From positions 2,108,001-2,172,000 of the forward strand of contig NZ_BSTD01000002.1 of the NCBI RefSeq assembly GCF_030269325.1: a stretch of 64,000 nucleotides of DNA, read 5' to 3'. The notes beneath the pieces were generated by a model that was not told where the DNA came from, searched no databases, and was given only the letters and a program-made list of their open reading frames with translations. A program made the translations under genes and the position numbers. The number at the start of each line of letters is the position of its first letter. Positions within the stretch are counted from its first letter, which is position 1. The stretch comes from Amycolatopsis sp. NBRC 101858 (GTDB lineage Bacteria > Actinomycetota > Actinomycetes > Mycobacteriales > Pseudonocardiaceae). Below, piece by piece: positions 49,275-57,366 of this stretch.

Positions 49275-50205
49275 CGACCCACTCGCCGTCCCGCGGCCCG
49301 TGCGTCAGCACTCCCCCGGCCGCCGCGGCCTGCTCCGCGAGCCCCGCCAGGCCGTAACCCCCGCCGGTGCGGGGAGTGCCCTTAAGCGGGTTGCGCGCGG
49401 TGATCGTCACCCGGTCGCCGGCTTCGACGTCGTACCGGAGGCGGGCGCCGGGACCGTTGTGCCGCAGGGCGTTCACCGCCGTCTCCGCGACGAACCGCTC
49501 GGCCAGCTCCCGCACCGGCCGCGGCAACGCGGGCAGCACCGGGTCGCGGTCGAGGACGAGGCCCGCGGTGCGCAGCCGGGCCAGCACCTCGGCGAGGTCG
49601 GGGGCCCGGTCTTCGTCCTCCCGGAGGTCGTCGAGCGTGCGCCGGACCAGCGTGAGCGCGCCCCGGCCGGCGGCCAGGAGGGTGTCGAGGCGGGCGCGGT
49701 CGGCGTCGGTCAGGTCGCCGACCGCGCGCAGGGTCTCGGCCTGCACGAGCATCACGGCCGTGGTCTGGGCGAGCGTGTCGTGCAGCCGCCGGGCCGCGCG
49801 CTCGGCCCGGTCGGCGAGCGCGCGCCGGCGTTCGGCGCCGAGCAGCCAGGCGACCGCGCAGATCGTGATGGCCAGGAGCATGCCGTCGAACGGGCCCTTC
49901 ACCGGGAACACGGCGGCGCCGACCACGAGCGCCGCCGCGGCCGCGAGCCCTCGCTGCGGCGTGCTGTAGAGCGCGAGCAGCACCGGCACGTACATCGTGT
50001 TGCGCGGCTGGTCGAGCAGCAGGTGCCCGGCCGTCGCGAGGGTGACGACCACCAGCACGAGGGCGGGCACGCGGCGCGACCAGAGCAGCGGGACCAGCTG
50101 GACGGCGCTGAGCAGCGCGGCGAGCCAGCCCTGGTGCGGGGTCCAGGCGCCGCCGGCGAAGAACACCGCCGCGGCCGCGGCCGTCGTGACGAGGGACTGG
50201 CGCAT
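49216..50205 (-). CDS. Two-component histidine kinase (NarL-type partner)
   Basis: A 329-residue sensor kinase with four to five membrane segments in residues 1-122 and no large sensor domain. The HisKA_3 dimer helix carries the phospho-histidine at about 142 (RRLHDTLAQTTAV); the ATPase domain has the N-box AVNALRHN and G-box GGYGLAGLAE. It is divergent from the response regulator at 50312. The short membrane sensor suggests detection of envelope stress or a lipophilic signal. Coupling to the regulator is inferred from the shared promoter. Confidence 0.9.
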   Translation of the reverse strand: MRQSLVTTAAAAAVFFAGGAWTPHQGWLAALLSAVQLVPLLWSRRVPALVLVVVTLATAGHLLLDQPRNTMYVPVLLALYSTPQRGLAAAAALVVGAAVFPVKGPFDGMLLAITICAVAWLLGAERRRALADRAERAARRLHDTLAQTTAVMLVQAETLRAVGDLTDADRARLDTLLAAGRGALTLVRRTLDDLREDEDRAPDLAEVLARLRTAGLVLDRDPVLPALPRPVRELAERFVAETAVNALRHNGPGARLRYDVEAGDRVTITARNPLKGTPRTGGGYGLAGLAEQAAAAGGVLTHGPRDGEWVVSVGLPAAATRSRTGSRAA

Positions 50206-50221
50206 GCGACCGACAGTAGAG

Positions 50222-50311
50222 TGAACCTTATTCTGGTTAGGCTGGCGCTACGGACTGCAAGTCGCGGGCCTGCGATGACTCTCGCGCCGGCCGACGGCTG
50301 AATAAGGTTCA
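50222..50311. promoter_or_regulatory. Perfect 12-base inverted repeat spanning the kinase/regulator promoter
   Basis: TGAACCTTATTC (50222-50233) and GAATAAGGTTCA (50300-50311) are exact reverse complements 66 bases apart. One arm lies 16 bases before the kinase start; the other directly abuts the regulator ATG. Likely response-regulator sites controlling both genes symmetrically. Confidence 0.65.
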
Positions 50312-50899
50312 ATGTCCGGCATGATCCGGGTCCAGGTCGTCGACGACCACGCGCTGGTGCGCGAGGGCATCGCCCTGATCCTGGGGGCGCAGCCGGACCT
50401 CGACGTCGTCGCGCAGTACGCGAGCGGGCCGGAGCTGCTCGCCTCCGCCGTCGAGGCCGACGTCGTCCTGCTCGACCTGTACCTGCCCGGCATGGACGGC
50501 CTCGAAGTCCTGCGCCGGCTGCCGACCCCGGCGCCGCGCGTGCTGATGCTGACCACGGTCGGCCGGCCCCGCGAGATCCGCGAAGCACTCGGCGCGGGCG
50601 CGGCCGGGTTCGTGCTGAAGGACTCCTCCGGCGACGAGCTCGCGGCCGCCGTCCGGGCCGCCCACCAGGGCGTGACCGCGCTGAGCCCGGCGGTGGCTGC
50701 CGCGCTGAGCGGTGGCGGCGCGCTGACCCCCCGCGAACGGGACGTGCTGGAGCTGCTGGGCGAGGGACTGTCCAACCGGGACATCGCGGCGCGGCTGCGG
50801 CTGGCCGAGCGGACGGTCAAGGCGCACGTCGGGAACGTGCTGGCCAAGCTGGGCGTCACGAGCCGCACGCAGGCGGCGCTCGTGGCGCGCGACCGGTGA
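50312..50899 (+). CDS. NarL/LuxR-type response regulator
   Basis: A 195-residue response regulator: receiver domain with acidic pair DD11-12, phospho-acceptor Asp55 in VVLLDLYLPGMDG, and the lysine in GFVLKDSSG; LuxR-type HTH at about 135-195 (LTPRERDVLELLGEGLSNRDIAARL). It is the obvious partner of the divergent histidine kinase. The start ATG touches the inverted repeat arm; an ATG three codons later is an alternative. Followed by a GTGA-coupled phosphotransferase gene. Confidence 0.92.
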   Translation: MSGMIRVQVVDDHALVREGIALILGAQPDLDVVAQYASGPELLASAVEADVVLLDLYLPGMDGLEVLRRLPTPAPRVLMLTTVGRPREIREALGAGAAGFVLKDSSGDELAAAVRAAHQGVTALSPAVAAALSGGGALTPRERDVLELLGEGLSNRDIAARLRLAERTVKAHVGNVLAKLGVTSRTQAALVARDR

Positions 50900-51789
50900 T
50901 TTCGCCGTGGTGCGAGGAGCACCTGGGGAGCGTTCCGGTCGAGGTGCTGTTCGAACGGCAGTCCCTCTCCTCGGTGTACGGCCTGCGGCTGGCCGACGGG
51001 CGCGAAGTCGTGGTGAAGGCACGCGAAGACGACGGCCGGGCTGCGTCGTGCGTCGCCGCGCAGGATCGCTTGGCCGAACGCGGGTTTCCGTGCCCCCGGC
51101 CGATCACCGGGGTGTCCGTCACCGGCGGGCCGGCCGTGCACGCCGAGGAGTACCGGCCCGGCGGTGCCGTCCTGCGCGGCGACTCGCCGGACATCGCCGA
51201 GCGCTGTGCGGCGGTGTTCGCGTGGCTGATGGCCGAGCTGGCCGACGTGGTCGTCACACCGCCGCTGCCGAACCCGCGCTGGGCACGGTGGGACCACCGG
51301 GATCCCGGGTTGTGGCCCGCGATCGGCTTCCTCGACGAGCGGGACCAGAGTGTCGTGCCGGAGTACGTCACCGAGGCGGCTTTCCGGGCCCGCAAGCGGT
51401 TGCTGGCCACCGACCTGCCGTGCGTGCTGGGCCATGCCGACTTCGAAGCCCAGAACCTCCGCTGGGACGAGGACATCCGGTCGGTGCACGACTGGGACAG
51501 CCTGGCGTGGCAGCCGGAAGCGGCTTTGGCCGGTGCGGCGAGCGGGGCGTTCGCCAGTGACTCGCCGCCGACGCTGGCCCCGATCGAGAGCTCCGAGGTC
51601 TTCCTGACGACCTACCAGGACCGCCGGGGCCGCCGGTTCACCGCGGAGGAACGGGAGATCGCCTGGGCCGCCAGTCTGTGGGCGGCCGCGCACAACGCGC
51701 GCTGGGAAGCGCTGCACGGCGATCCCCCGGTGTCCGGGGACGCCGTCCGCGCGCAGGCGGCCGAACGCCTTCGCCGCGCGAACGCCTGA
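50896..51789 (+). CDS. APH/choline kinase-like phosphotransferase
   Basis: A 297-residue kinase-fold protein of the aminoglycoside phosphotransferase family: VVVKAR (ATP lysine), catalytic loop GHADFEAQNLRW (HxDxxxxN) near residue 182 and VHDWDSLAW with the Mg aspartate. Members phosphorylate antibiotics, homoserine, or other small alcohols; the substrate is open. GTG start overlaps the response regulator stop (GTGA), so it is co-expressed with the two-component regulator. That may point to a resistance function but proof is lacking. Confidence 0.85.
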   Translation: MISPWCEEHLGSVPVEVLFERQSLSSVYGLRLADGREVVVKAREDDGRAASCVAAQDRLAERGFPCPRPITGVSVTGGPAVHAEEYRPGGAVLRGDSPDIAERCAAVFAWLMAELADVVVTPPLPNPRWARWDHRDPGLWPAIGFLDERDQSVVPEYVTEAAFRARKRLLATDLPCVLGHADFEAQNLRWDEDIRSVHDWDSLAWQPEAALAGAASGAFASDSPPTLAPIESSEVFLTTYQDRRGRRFTAEEREIAWAASLWAAAHNARWEALHGDPPVSGDAVRAQAAERLRRANA

Positions 51790-51795
51790 CCGGGC

Positions 51796-51812
51796 TTGTA
51801 CGGCCCGTGTAC
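51796..51812 (+). promoter_or_regulatory. Second copy of the TTGTAC...GTGTAC box
   Basis: TTGTACGGCCCGTGTAC differs at one base from the box before the GH6 gene at 9515 and has nearly the same distance to the start codon (24 versus 22 bases). Here the TGTAC/GTACA arms are a perfect inverted repeat. Confidence 0.5.
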
Positions 51813-51836
51813 AGGCGCGGCTTACCGTCGCCCGCC

Positions 51837-53105
51837 ATGTCGAAGAAACTGCTTTCGCTGGGCGTGTTCGCCGTTCTCGCGGCCGGGGCCCTCACCGCCA
51901 CCGACGCCGCCGCGGCCACGAAGACCTACTACGTCGACCAGGCGCTCGGCAGCGACAGCGCGGCCGGGACGTCGCAGACCGCGCCGTGGAAGTCCCTCGC
52001 CAAGGTCGCCGCGACGACGCTGAACGCCGGTGACACCGTGCTGCTGCGCCGCGGCCGGACCTGGAGCGGCGGGCTGGCCGTGCGCGGCTCCGGCAGCGCG
52101 TCGGCGCCGGTGACGATCGGCGCGTACGGCGACGGCGCGCGCCCGATCGTGCAGGGCGACGAAGAAGCGTGTGTGAACCTGCCGGGGAACTACGTCCGGG
52201 TGCAGGACCTGCAGGTGGGGGTCGCGGCCGACGCGGGCCGCTGCTCCTGGGCGGGCGTCGAGGTCGGTGGTGACCACGACAAGGTGCTGTCGAACTACAT
52301 CACCGGCGCCGGCGCGGGCGTCTACATCGCGCCGTCCGCCGACGGCACCGAGGTCACGCAGAACGACCTCGTCGACAACAACCACATGACCGTCGTGACG
52401 CCGGGCGGCAACGACGACTCCGGCGCGTTCGCGATCCTCGTGCAGGGCAACGGGTCCGACATCGGCTGGAACCGGATCAGCGGCTCGATCGCGGTGAGCG
52501 ACGACTTCGGCGGCCTCGACGGCGCCGCCGTGGAGATCTTCTACGGCTCGGGCAACGTCATCCACCACAACATCGCCGAGGACAACGAGTCCTTCACCGA
52601 GCTCGGCACCGACGCCGGCGACCCGGACGGCGTGTCCCGCGACAACGTCTACGAATACAACGCGGTCTTCGGCACGAAGACGCGCGGCGGGATCGTGACG
52701 CGCGGTGCCGAGGACGGCAACGGCCCGGTGACCGGCACGGTCTTCCGCAACAACTCCGTCCGGCTGGGCAACGCCGAATCCGAGGGCTTCGTCTGCTACG
52801 GCGGCTGCACGAACCAGACGCTGAAGCTGACGCAGAACGTCATCCAGTCCGCGATGAAGATCGGGTACGCCGACGACGGCTGGACCGCCACCGACCACAA
52901 CGTCTTCTTCGGCGGCCAGCGGCAGTTCACGCCGGGCGCCACGGACAGGGTCGCCGACCCGAAGTTCACCTCGGCCACGAACCTCGTCCTCACCGCCGGC
53001 AGCCCGGCCATCGGCCTCGGCACGGCGAAGTACGCGGACGTCGACGTCGACGGGAACCCGGTCGGCACCCGGGTCGACGCGGGCGCCTACCAGTTCACGC
53101 CCTGA
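51837..53105 (+). CDS. Secreted right-handed beta-helix protein (pectate-lyase-like)
   Basis: A 422-residue secreted protein: signal peptide 1-27 (cut near AAA/TKT), then a parallel beta-helix with the start pattern KTYYVDQALGSDSAAGTS..APWKSLAKV common to secreted carbohydrate lyases, followed by regular 20-25-residue coils (VLSNYITGAGAGVYI, IGWNRISGS, VIHHNIAEDN, YEYNAVFGT, VFRNNSV). No clear catalytic Lys/Arg pair of pectate lyase is identified, so activity is unproven. It may act on plant uronates, consistent with the local catabolic locus. No Shine-Dalgarno is visible, so it may be leaderless with the box just upstream. Confidence 0.85.
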   Translation: MSKKLLSLGVFAVLAAGALTATDAAAATKTYYVDQALGSDSAAGTSQTAPWKSLAKVAATTLNAGDTVLLRRGRTWSGGLAVRGSGSASAPVTIGAYGDGARPIVQGDEEACVNLPGNYVRVQDLQVGVAADAGRCSWAGVEVGGDHDKVLSNYITGAGAGVYIAPSADGTEVTQNDLVDNNHMTVVTPGGNDDSGAFAILVQGNGSDIGWNRISGSIAVSDDFGGLDGAAVEIFYGSGNVIHHNIAEDNESFTELGTDAGDPDGVSRDNVYEYNAVFGTKTRGGIVTRGAEDGNGPVTGTVFRNNSVRLGNAESEGFVCYGGCTNQTLKLTQNVIQSAMKIGYADDGWTATDHNVFFGGQRQFTPGATDRVADPKFTSATNLVLTAGSPAIGLGTAKYADVDVDGNPVGTRVDAGAYQFTP

Positions 53106-53712
53106 CGTAGCGCGTCAGCATCGCGACCAGCTCGTTCTCCAGCTTCCCGGTGTCCACCGGCTCGTGGTCGGCCATGAGCTGGTGGATCACCAGCTCGACG
53201 GTCGTGACGATCAGCCGGGCCGCCGTCCCGGTGTCGGCGATCCGGACCTCGGGGTGGCCGTCCAGGAGCTCCCGCATGTAGGTGGTCAGGGACTGCTTCA
53301 TCCGTTCGACCTTCTCCAGCAGCTCGTTCGTCTGCGGTGCCTGTTCCCGCAGCATCCGCAGCAGGCGGGGCTCGCCGAGGTGGGATTCGATCGCCCCGCG
53401 GACGAAGACGCGGAAGACCTCGTCGATCGGGCCGGGCAGCTGCTCCCCCCGGACCCGCTCGGCGATGGCCATGCCGTCGTCGAGGTGGCGGACGAGCAGT
53501 TCGCCGAGGATCGCGTCCTTGTTCGGGAAGTACTGGTACAGCGAGCCGATGGAGATCCCGGCGCGCTCGGCGATGCGGTTGGTGGTGCCCGCGGCGTAGC
53601 CGTGCTCGCCGAAAACGTGAGCAGCCGCCGTCAGGATCCGCTGCCGGGTCAGCTCGGCGCGGACCTGCCGGGGCTGTTTACGTGGCTGGATGCGGCGCTG
53701 GTCCGGCGTCAC
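53095..53712 (-). CDS. TetR family transcriptional regulator
   Basis: A 205-residue TetR protein: HTH with RILTAAAHVFGEHGYAAGTTNRIAERAGISIGSLYQYFPNKDAIL at about 25-70 and a helical ligand domain. GTG 53712 is chosen because GAAGGGAG precedes it by 5 bases; a TTG-initiated longer form to 53751 is unlikely. Divergent from the flavoprotein gene at 53780 with a short inverted repeat between, so it probably controls that set. Stop overlaps the beta-helix gene end by 11 bases. Ligand unknown. Confidence 0.9.
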   Translation of the reverse strand: MTPDQRRIQPRKQPRQVRAELTRQRILTAAAHVFGEHGYAAGTTNRIAERAGISIGSLYQYFPNKDAILGELLVRHLDDGMAIAERVRGEQLPGPIDEVFRVFVRGAIESHLGEPRLLRMLREQAPQTNELLEKVERMKQSLTTYMRELLDGHPEVRIADTGTAARLIVTTVELVIHQLMADHEPVDTGKLENELVAMLTRYVRA

Positions 53713-53755
53713 GGCGCTCCCTTCCGCGCGGCTCGAAAGCGAGTAGCGCAAGACC

Positions 53756-53769
53756 TGAGTATTTGCTCA
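53756..53769. promoter_or_regulatory. Candidate TetR operator
   Basis: TGAG-TATTTG-CTCA: 4-base arms in an AT-rich island (TATTTGCTCATAATTG) between the divergent TetR and flavoprotein genes. The short arms make this tentative; the AT-rich run may also hold the -10 element. Confidence 0.35.
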
Positions 53770-53779
53770 TAATTGTGCC

Positions 53780-54418
53780 ATGACCAGCACAAACACGCTG
53801 AGCACCCGGTACCGGCGGGTGTCCATGGCCGAAGTGCGGAGCAAGCTGGGCGCGCCCGAGGCGATGATCGAGGGCAAGAAGCTCGATCACGTCGACAAGC
53901 ACGCCCGCCGGTTCATCGCGCACGCGCCGTTCCTCGCGCTGGCGACCGCCGACGCCGCGGGCCGCATGGACTGCTCGCCCCGCGGCGACTACCCGGGCTT
54001 CGTGAAGGTCCTCGACGAGCACACGGTCGCGCTGCCCGACCGGCCCGGCAACAAGATCGCCGACTCGTTCCGCAACATCGCCGAGAACGACGGCGTCGGC
54101 CTGCTGTTCCTCGTCCCCGGCGTGCGGGAAGTCCTGCGCGTCAACGGAAGCGCGTACGTCACCGACGACCCGGACGTGCTCGCCCGGATGCGCACCGAGG
54201 CCAAGGCGCCGATCTTCGCCATCATCGTCGAGGTCGCCGAGGCGTACTTCCACTGCGGCCGCGCGCTGCTGCGGTCGCGGCTGTGGGACCCGGCGAGCCA
54301 GGCGCTCGCGGACGAGCTGCCGTCGGCCGGCGAGATCGTCACCGACCAGCTGGGCGTGGCCGTCGACCCGGCGGTGTTCGAACAGCTCCTCGAAGACAGC
54401 TACCGGAAGTTGTACTGA
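53780..54418 (+). CDS. PPOX-type FMN flavoprotein (MSMEG_1061-like)
   Basis: A 212-residue split-barrel FMN protein of the pyridoxamine-phosphate-oxidase-like superfamily: RFIAHAPFLALATADAAGRMDCSPRGDYPGFV in the N-terminal half and DSFRNIAENDGVGLLFLVPG in the middle, ending EVAEAYFHCGRALLRSRLWD. It belongs to the group related to MSMEG_1061/DR2398. Reaction unknown; possible FMN-dependent reductase. First gene of a rightward run with a ferredoxin-type reductase two bases later and a siderophore-interacting-type reductase. ATG is close to the AT-rich promoter, so the leader is short. Confidence 0.87.
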   Translation: MTSTNTLSTRYRRVSMAEVRSKLGAPEAMIEGKKLDHVDKHARRFIAHAPFLALATADAAGRMDCSPRGDYPGFVKVLDEHTVALPDRPGNKIADSFRNIAENDGVGLLFLVPGVREVLRVNGSAYVTDDPDVLARMRTEAKAPIFAIIVEVAEAYFHCGRALLRSRLWDPASQALADELPSAGEIVTDQLGVAVDPAVFEQLLEDSYRKLY

Positions 54419-54420
54419 CC

Positions 54421-55305
54421 ATGCAGAAAACGATCTTGGAGCGGGTCGAGCGCGTCGCCGACGACGTCGTCTCGCTGGTGCTTCGCGGTGACGAAGGGCC
54501 CTTGGAAGCGTGGGAGCCGGGAGCGCACGTCGACCTGGCGCTGCCGAACTGGCTGACGCGGCAGTACTCGCTGTGCGGTGACCCCGGCGACCTTTCGGCG
54601 TACCGGATCGCGGTCCGGCTCGACCCGCTGAGCCGGGGTGGCTCGGAGTACATCCACTGGTACCTCAACCCGGGACGGACGCTGGAGGTTTCCTCGCCGC
54701 GCAACCACTTCCCGCTCGTTCCCGCACCGGAATACCTGTTCCTGGCGGGCGGGATCGGGATCACGCCGATCGTGCCGATGCTGCGGGCGGCCGTGTCCGC
54801 CGGGGCCGCCGCTTCGCTCGTCTACGTGGGACGGTCGGCTTCGACCATGCCGTTCGCGGCGGAACTCGCTGCCACGTATGGCGACCGCGTCTCGCTGTTC
54901 TCCCGAGGCCGGCCGGATCTCGCTTCGTTCGCGGAGTTCGCGGGTGAGGTCTACTGCTGCGGACCCGCGTCGATGCTCGCCGCGGCCGAAGCGGTGTTCC
55001 CGCGGGTGCACGCCGAACGGTTCCAGCCGACCGCGCGGGTCTTCGGGCCCGACACCGCGTTCGAGGTGGTCTGCGCGCGGTCCGGGGCGACGATCCAGGT
55101 CCCGGCCGACGAATCCCTGCTCGACGTGCTGAACCACGCCGGGCGGCCGGTGCCGTCGGGGTGCCGCGAAGGCGTCTGCGGGAGCTGCGAACTGTCGGTG
55201 CTCGACGGCGAACCCGAGCACCGCGACGACATCGGCGCACCGGCGGGGCGCATGTACGCGTGCGTGTCGCGGGCGGTGTCGCCGCGGCTCGTGCTGGACG
55301 TCTGA
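54421..55305 (+). CDS. Phthalate-dioxygenase-reductase-type flavin/[2Fe-2S] oxidoreductase
   Basis: A 294-residue three-domain reductase: flavin-binding beta-barrel (RQYSLCGDP near residue 43), NAD-binding domain (LAGGIGITPIVPM near 104) and C-terminal plant-type [2Fe-2S] ferredoxin with CREGVCGSCELSVLDGEPEH and a final cysteine in YACVS. Domain order FMN-NAD-Fe2S marks the PDR/VanB class that feeds Rieske oxygenases. No oxygenase is encoded next to it. It starts two bases after the flavoprotein stop and overlaps the next gene (TGATG). Confidence 0.92.
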   Translation: MQKTILERVERVADDVVSLVLRGDEGPLEAWEPGAHVDLALPNWLTRQYSLCGDPGDLSAYRIAVRLDPLSRGGSEYIHWYLNPGRTLEVSSPRNHFPLVPAPEYLFLAGGIGITPIVPMLRAAVSAGAAASLVYVGRSASTMPFAAELAATYGDRVSLFSRGRPDLASFAEFAGEVYCCGPASMLAAAEAVFPRVHAERFQPTARVFGPDTAFEVVCARSGATIQVPADESLLDVLNHAGRPVPSGCREGVCGSCELSVLDGEPEHRDDIGAPAGRMYACVSRAVSPRLVLDV

Positions 55306-56099
55306 TGATCCCGAAGGTGCGGCGCCCGGCGTCCCGGCGGATGATCACGCTCGAAGTCCTGGCGAACACCGCGCCCAGCCCGGCGTTCCGGACGATCACG
55401 CTCGGCGGGCCGTCGGTGGCGGACCTCGAGGTGGCGGGCGACGACCAGGCCGTGCGGCTGTTCTTCCCGCGGGTGGGCCAGGAGGGGCTGCGGATGCCGA
55501 CCCTGGACAACGAGGGCTGGATGGCCGAGGTGCTGCTGCTGCCGAAGTCGCGCCGGCCCTGGGTGCGCAACTACACGATCCGGCGAGCGCGTCCCGGGGA
55601 GATCGACATCGAGTTCGCGCTGCACGACGGCGACGCGCCGGCGGCCGCGTGGGCCCGGCGGGCGCGTCCCGGCGATCCGGCGGGCATCTTCGACCTGGGC
55701 GTGAGCTACCTGCCGCCGCCCGGGGTGGCGTGGCAGCTGCTGGCCGGAGACGAGAGCGCGGTGCCGGCGATCCTGGCGATCCTCGAGAGCGCCGCCGACG
55801 ATCTGGTGGCCGAGGTGTTCCTGGAGGTGCCGTCGGCCGCGGACGTCCGGGAGGTCTCGACGCCGCCGGGGGTGCGGATGCACTGGCTGCCGCGGCTCCG
55901 CCCGGATCGCCCGGGGGTGCTGGCGCTGGAGACGGTCCGCGCGGCCGACCTGCCACCGGGGCGGGCGTACGCGTGGGTGGCCGGCGAGGCCGCGCTGGCG
56001 ACCGGGGTCCGCCGTCACCTGGTGCGGGACCGAGGCTGGGCGAAGCCCGACATCGCGTTCCTGGGCTACTGGCGCCACGGCCGAGCAGCTCCAGGCTGA
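55305..56099 (+). CDS. Siderophore-interacting protein (SIP/ViuB-type FAD reductase)
   Basis: A 264-residue SIP protein: VRNYTIRRARPG (FAD site), EIDIEFALHDGDAPAAAWARRARPGDPAGIF, LLAGDESAVPAILAILES and AYAWVAGEAALATGVRRHL...IAFLGYWRHG, all characteristic. SIP enzymes reduce ferric siderophores in the cytoplasm using NAD(P)H. It ends the run with the flavoprotein and PDR-type reductase, so these three may form an iron or redox-stress unit under the TetR gene. ATG overlaps the preceding stop. A large inverted-repeat array follows. Confidence 0.93.
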   Translation: MIPKVRRPASRRMITLEVLANTAPSPAFRTITLGGPSVADLEVAGDDQAVRLFFPRVGQEGLRMPTLDNEGWMAEVLLLPKSRRPWVRNYTIRRARPGEIDIEFALHDGDAPAAAWARRARPGDPAGIFDLGVSYLPPPGVAWQLLAGDESAVPAILAILESAADDLVAEVFLEVPSAADVREVSTPPGVRMHWLPRLRPDRPGVLALETVRAADLPPGRAYAWVAGEAALATGVRRHLVRDRGWAKPDIAFLGYWRHGRAAPG

Positions 56100-56413
56100 C
56101 GCCGACGGACGACACACGTACCGGAACGGTCGGCTCACGTACCCGAAGAGTCGGCTCGCGTACCTGGAGAGTCGGCTCGCGAGCCGACCGGCTGGGTACG
56201 CGAGTCGGCCGTCCAGGTACGCGAGCCGACCCTCTGGGTACGTGGGGTGGCTGTCCGGGCGAGTGCGCAGGCGGTCGCTGCCAGGGCGAATCCGCGGACC
56301 GCGCCGAGCCCGGCGAACACCACGGGGCTCAAGCGAGACTCCAGCGCAGACGTCCGGCCCACGGGCCGGGTTCGCGTACCATCACGAGCAGCCTCGACGT
56401 CGAGGAGGCAGGC
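56100..56413. other. 314-base noncoding stretch with repeat array
   Basis: The gap between the SIP and AraC genes. Its first half (56113-56246) is the inverted array of 16-base units; the second half has no gene that I can support, but includes the region just before AraC with GAGGAGG as ribosome site. Reading frames through it give repeating Gly-Ser-Arg-Thr peptides that mirror the repeats and are not considered genes. Confidence 0.7.
56113..56246. repeat. Large inverted array of AGTCGGCTCGCGTACC units
   Basis: Direct units at 56128-56143, 56149-56164 and 56170-56181 (plus a partial at about 56113) are mirrored by inverted units at 56177-56189, 56195-56210, 56216-56231 and a partial to 56245. 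The centre is an 18-base perfect palindrome (56171-56188). The period is about 21 bases, so the whole folds into one long interrupted hairpin of roughly 60 paired bases per arm. Confidence 0.85.
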
Positions 56414-57289
56414 GTGGGCGAACTCGGGCTGACCGACACCAACGGCATCCTCGCGCTGCCCTGGGTCCGGCCCGAACGCACCAGTGCCGGGCTCGGCTGG
56501 GACCGGGTCTACGTCTCCCGGCAGCGGGAACGTCCCTACCGCGCCGAGTTCGCGCCCGCCCGCAGCCACCAGCTGATCCTGCACCTCGACGGGCCGGTGA
56601 CCGTCCGGCGCGGCGTCGGGACCCCGCGCGAACGCAGCCGGCGGATGCCCGCCGGCGGGTTGTTCCTGCAGCCGTCGCACGCCGATCTGTCCGTCGAGCT
56701 CGGCGGGGAGCTCGAGACCGTGCACGTCTACGTCGCCGACGACGCCGTGCAGGAGGCCGCCGGCGACCACGCGCCCGTGCGGCTCGCCGAGGAGCTCGGC
56801 AGCTCCGATCCCCTGCTCGAACAGCTGGTGCTCAGCCTCGACGGCGTCGTCCGCGACTGGGAGCCGAGCGCGCGCACCTACGCCGACCAGCTGGGCGCGC
56901 TCGTCGCGGCGCAGCTGGTCCGCCGCCACCACGCCGGCCCCGGCCGGGAGCCCGCGCCGGCCCGGGGCCTGTCCGACCGGCAGTTCACGCGGGTCCGCGA
57001 CGTGATGGCCGAACGCCTGGCCGAACCGGTGCCCCTGGCGGAGCTGGCCGCCCTCGCCGGGCTGAGCGTGAGCCAGTTTTCGCGGCAGTTCAAGGCCCGC
57101 ACCGGCCTGCCCCCGCACCGGTTCCTGCTGCGGCTGCGCGTGGAGCAGGCGGGGCTGCTGCTGCGCACGGGCGCCGACCCGATCGCCGAGATCGCGGCCC
57201 GCTGCGGCTTCTCCCACCAGGAGCACCTGACCCGGGTGCTGCGCGCCCAGCTCGGCACCACCCCGGCGGCGCTGCGCCGGGCGGGCTGA
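56414..57289 (+). CDS. AraC family transcriptional regulator
   Basis: A 291-residue AraC regulator: N-terminal ligand/dimer domain of the AraC_binding_2-like type (RPYRAEFAPARSHQLILHLDG, PAGGLFLQPSHADLSVEL) and a C-terminal double HTH (VPLAELAALAGLSVSQFSRQFKARTGLPPHRFLLRLRVEQA and IAEIAARCGFSHQEHLTRVLRAQLGTTPA). GTG 56414 follows GAGGAGG. It precedes the hydroxyquinol pathway genes by 77 bases on the same strand and is the likely activator of that operon, probably responding to a phenol. Long readings across the repeat array were rejected. Confidence 0.92.
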   Translation: MGELGLTDTNGILALPWVRPERTSAGLGWDRVYVSRQRERPYRAEFAPARSHQLILHLDGPVTVRRGVGTPRERSRRMPAGGLFLQPSHADLSVELGGELETVHVYVADDAVQEAAGDHAPVRLAEELGSSDPLLEQLVLSLDGVVRDWEPSARTYADQLGALVAAQLVRRHHAGPGREPAPARGLSDRQFTRVRDVMAERLAEPVPLAELAALAGLSVSQFSRQFKARTGLPPHRFLLRLRVEQAGLLLRTGADPIAEIAARCGFSHQEHLTRVLRAQLGTTPAALRRAG

Positions 57290-57366
57290 GACGGACGCGC
57301 GTTTCGTGCCGTCCCGCAGCACGAACGTGCAGGACCGCACGCCACCCCATCCGGATACTCCCTCGC

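Noticed and set aside
56113..56246. Possible CRISPR array
   Set aside because: Units are 16 bases with 5-base spacers, arranged in both orientations, and there are no cas genes.
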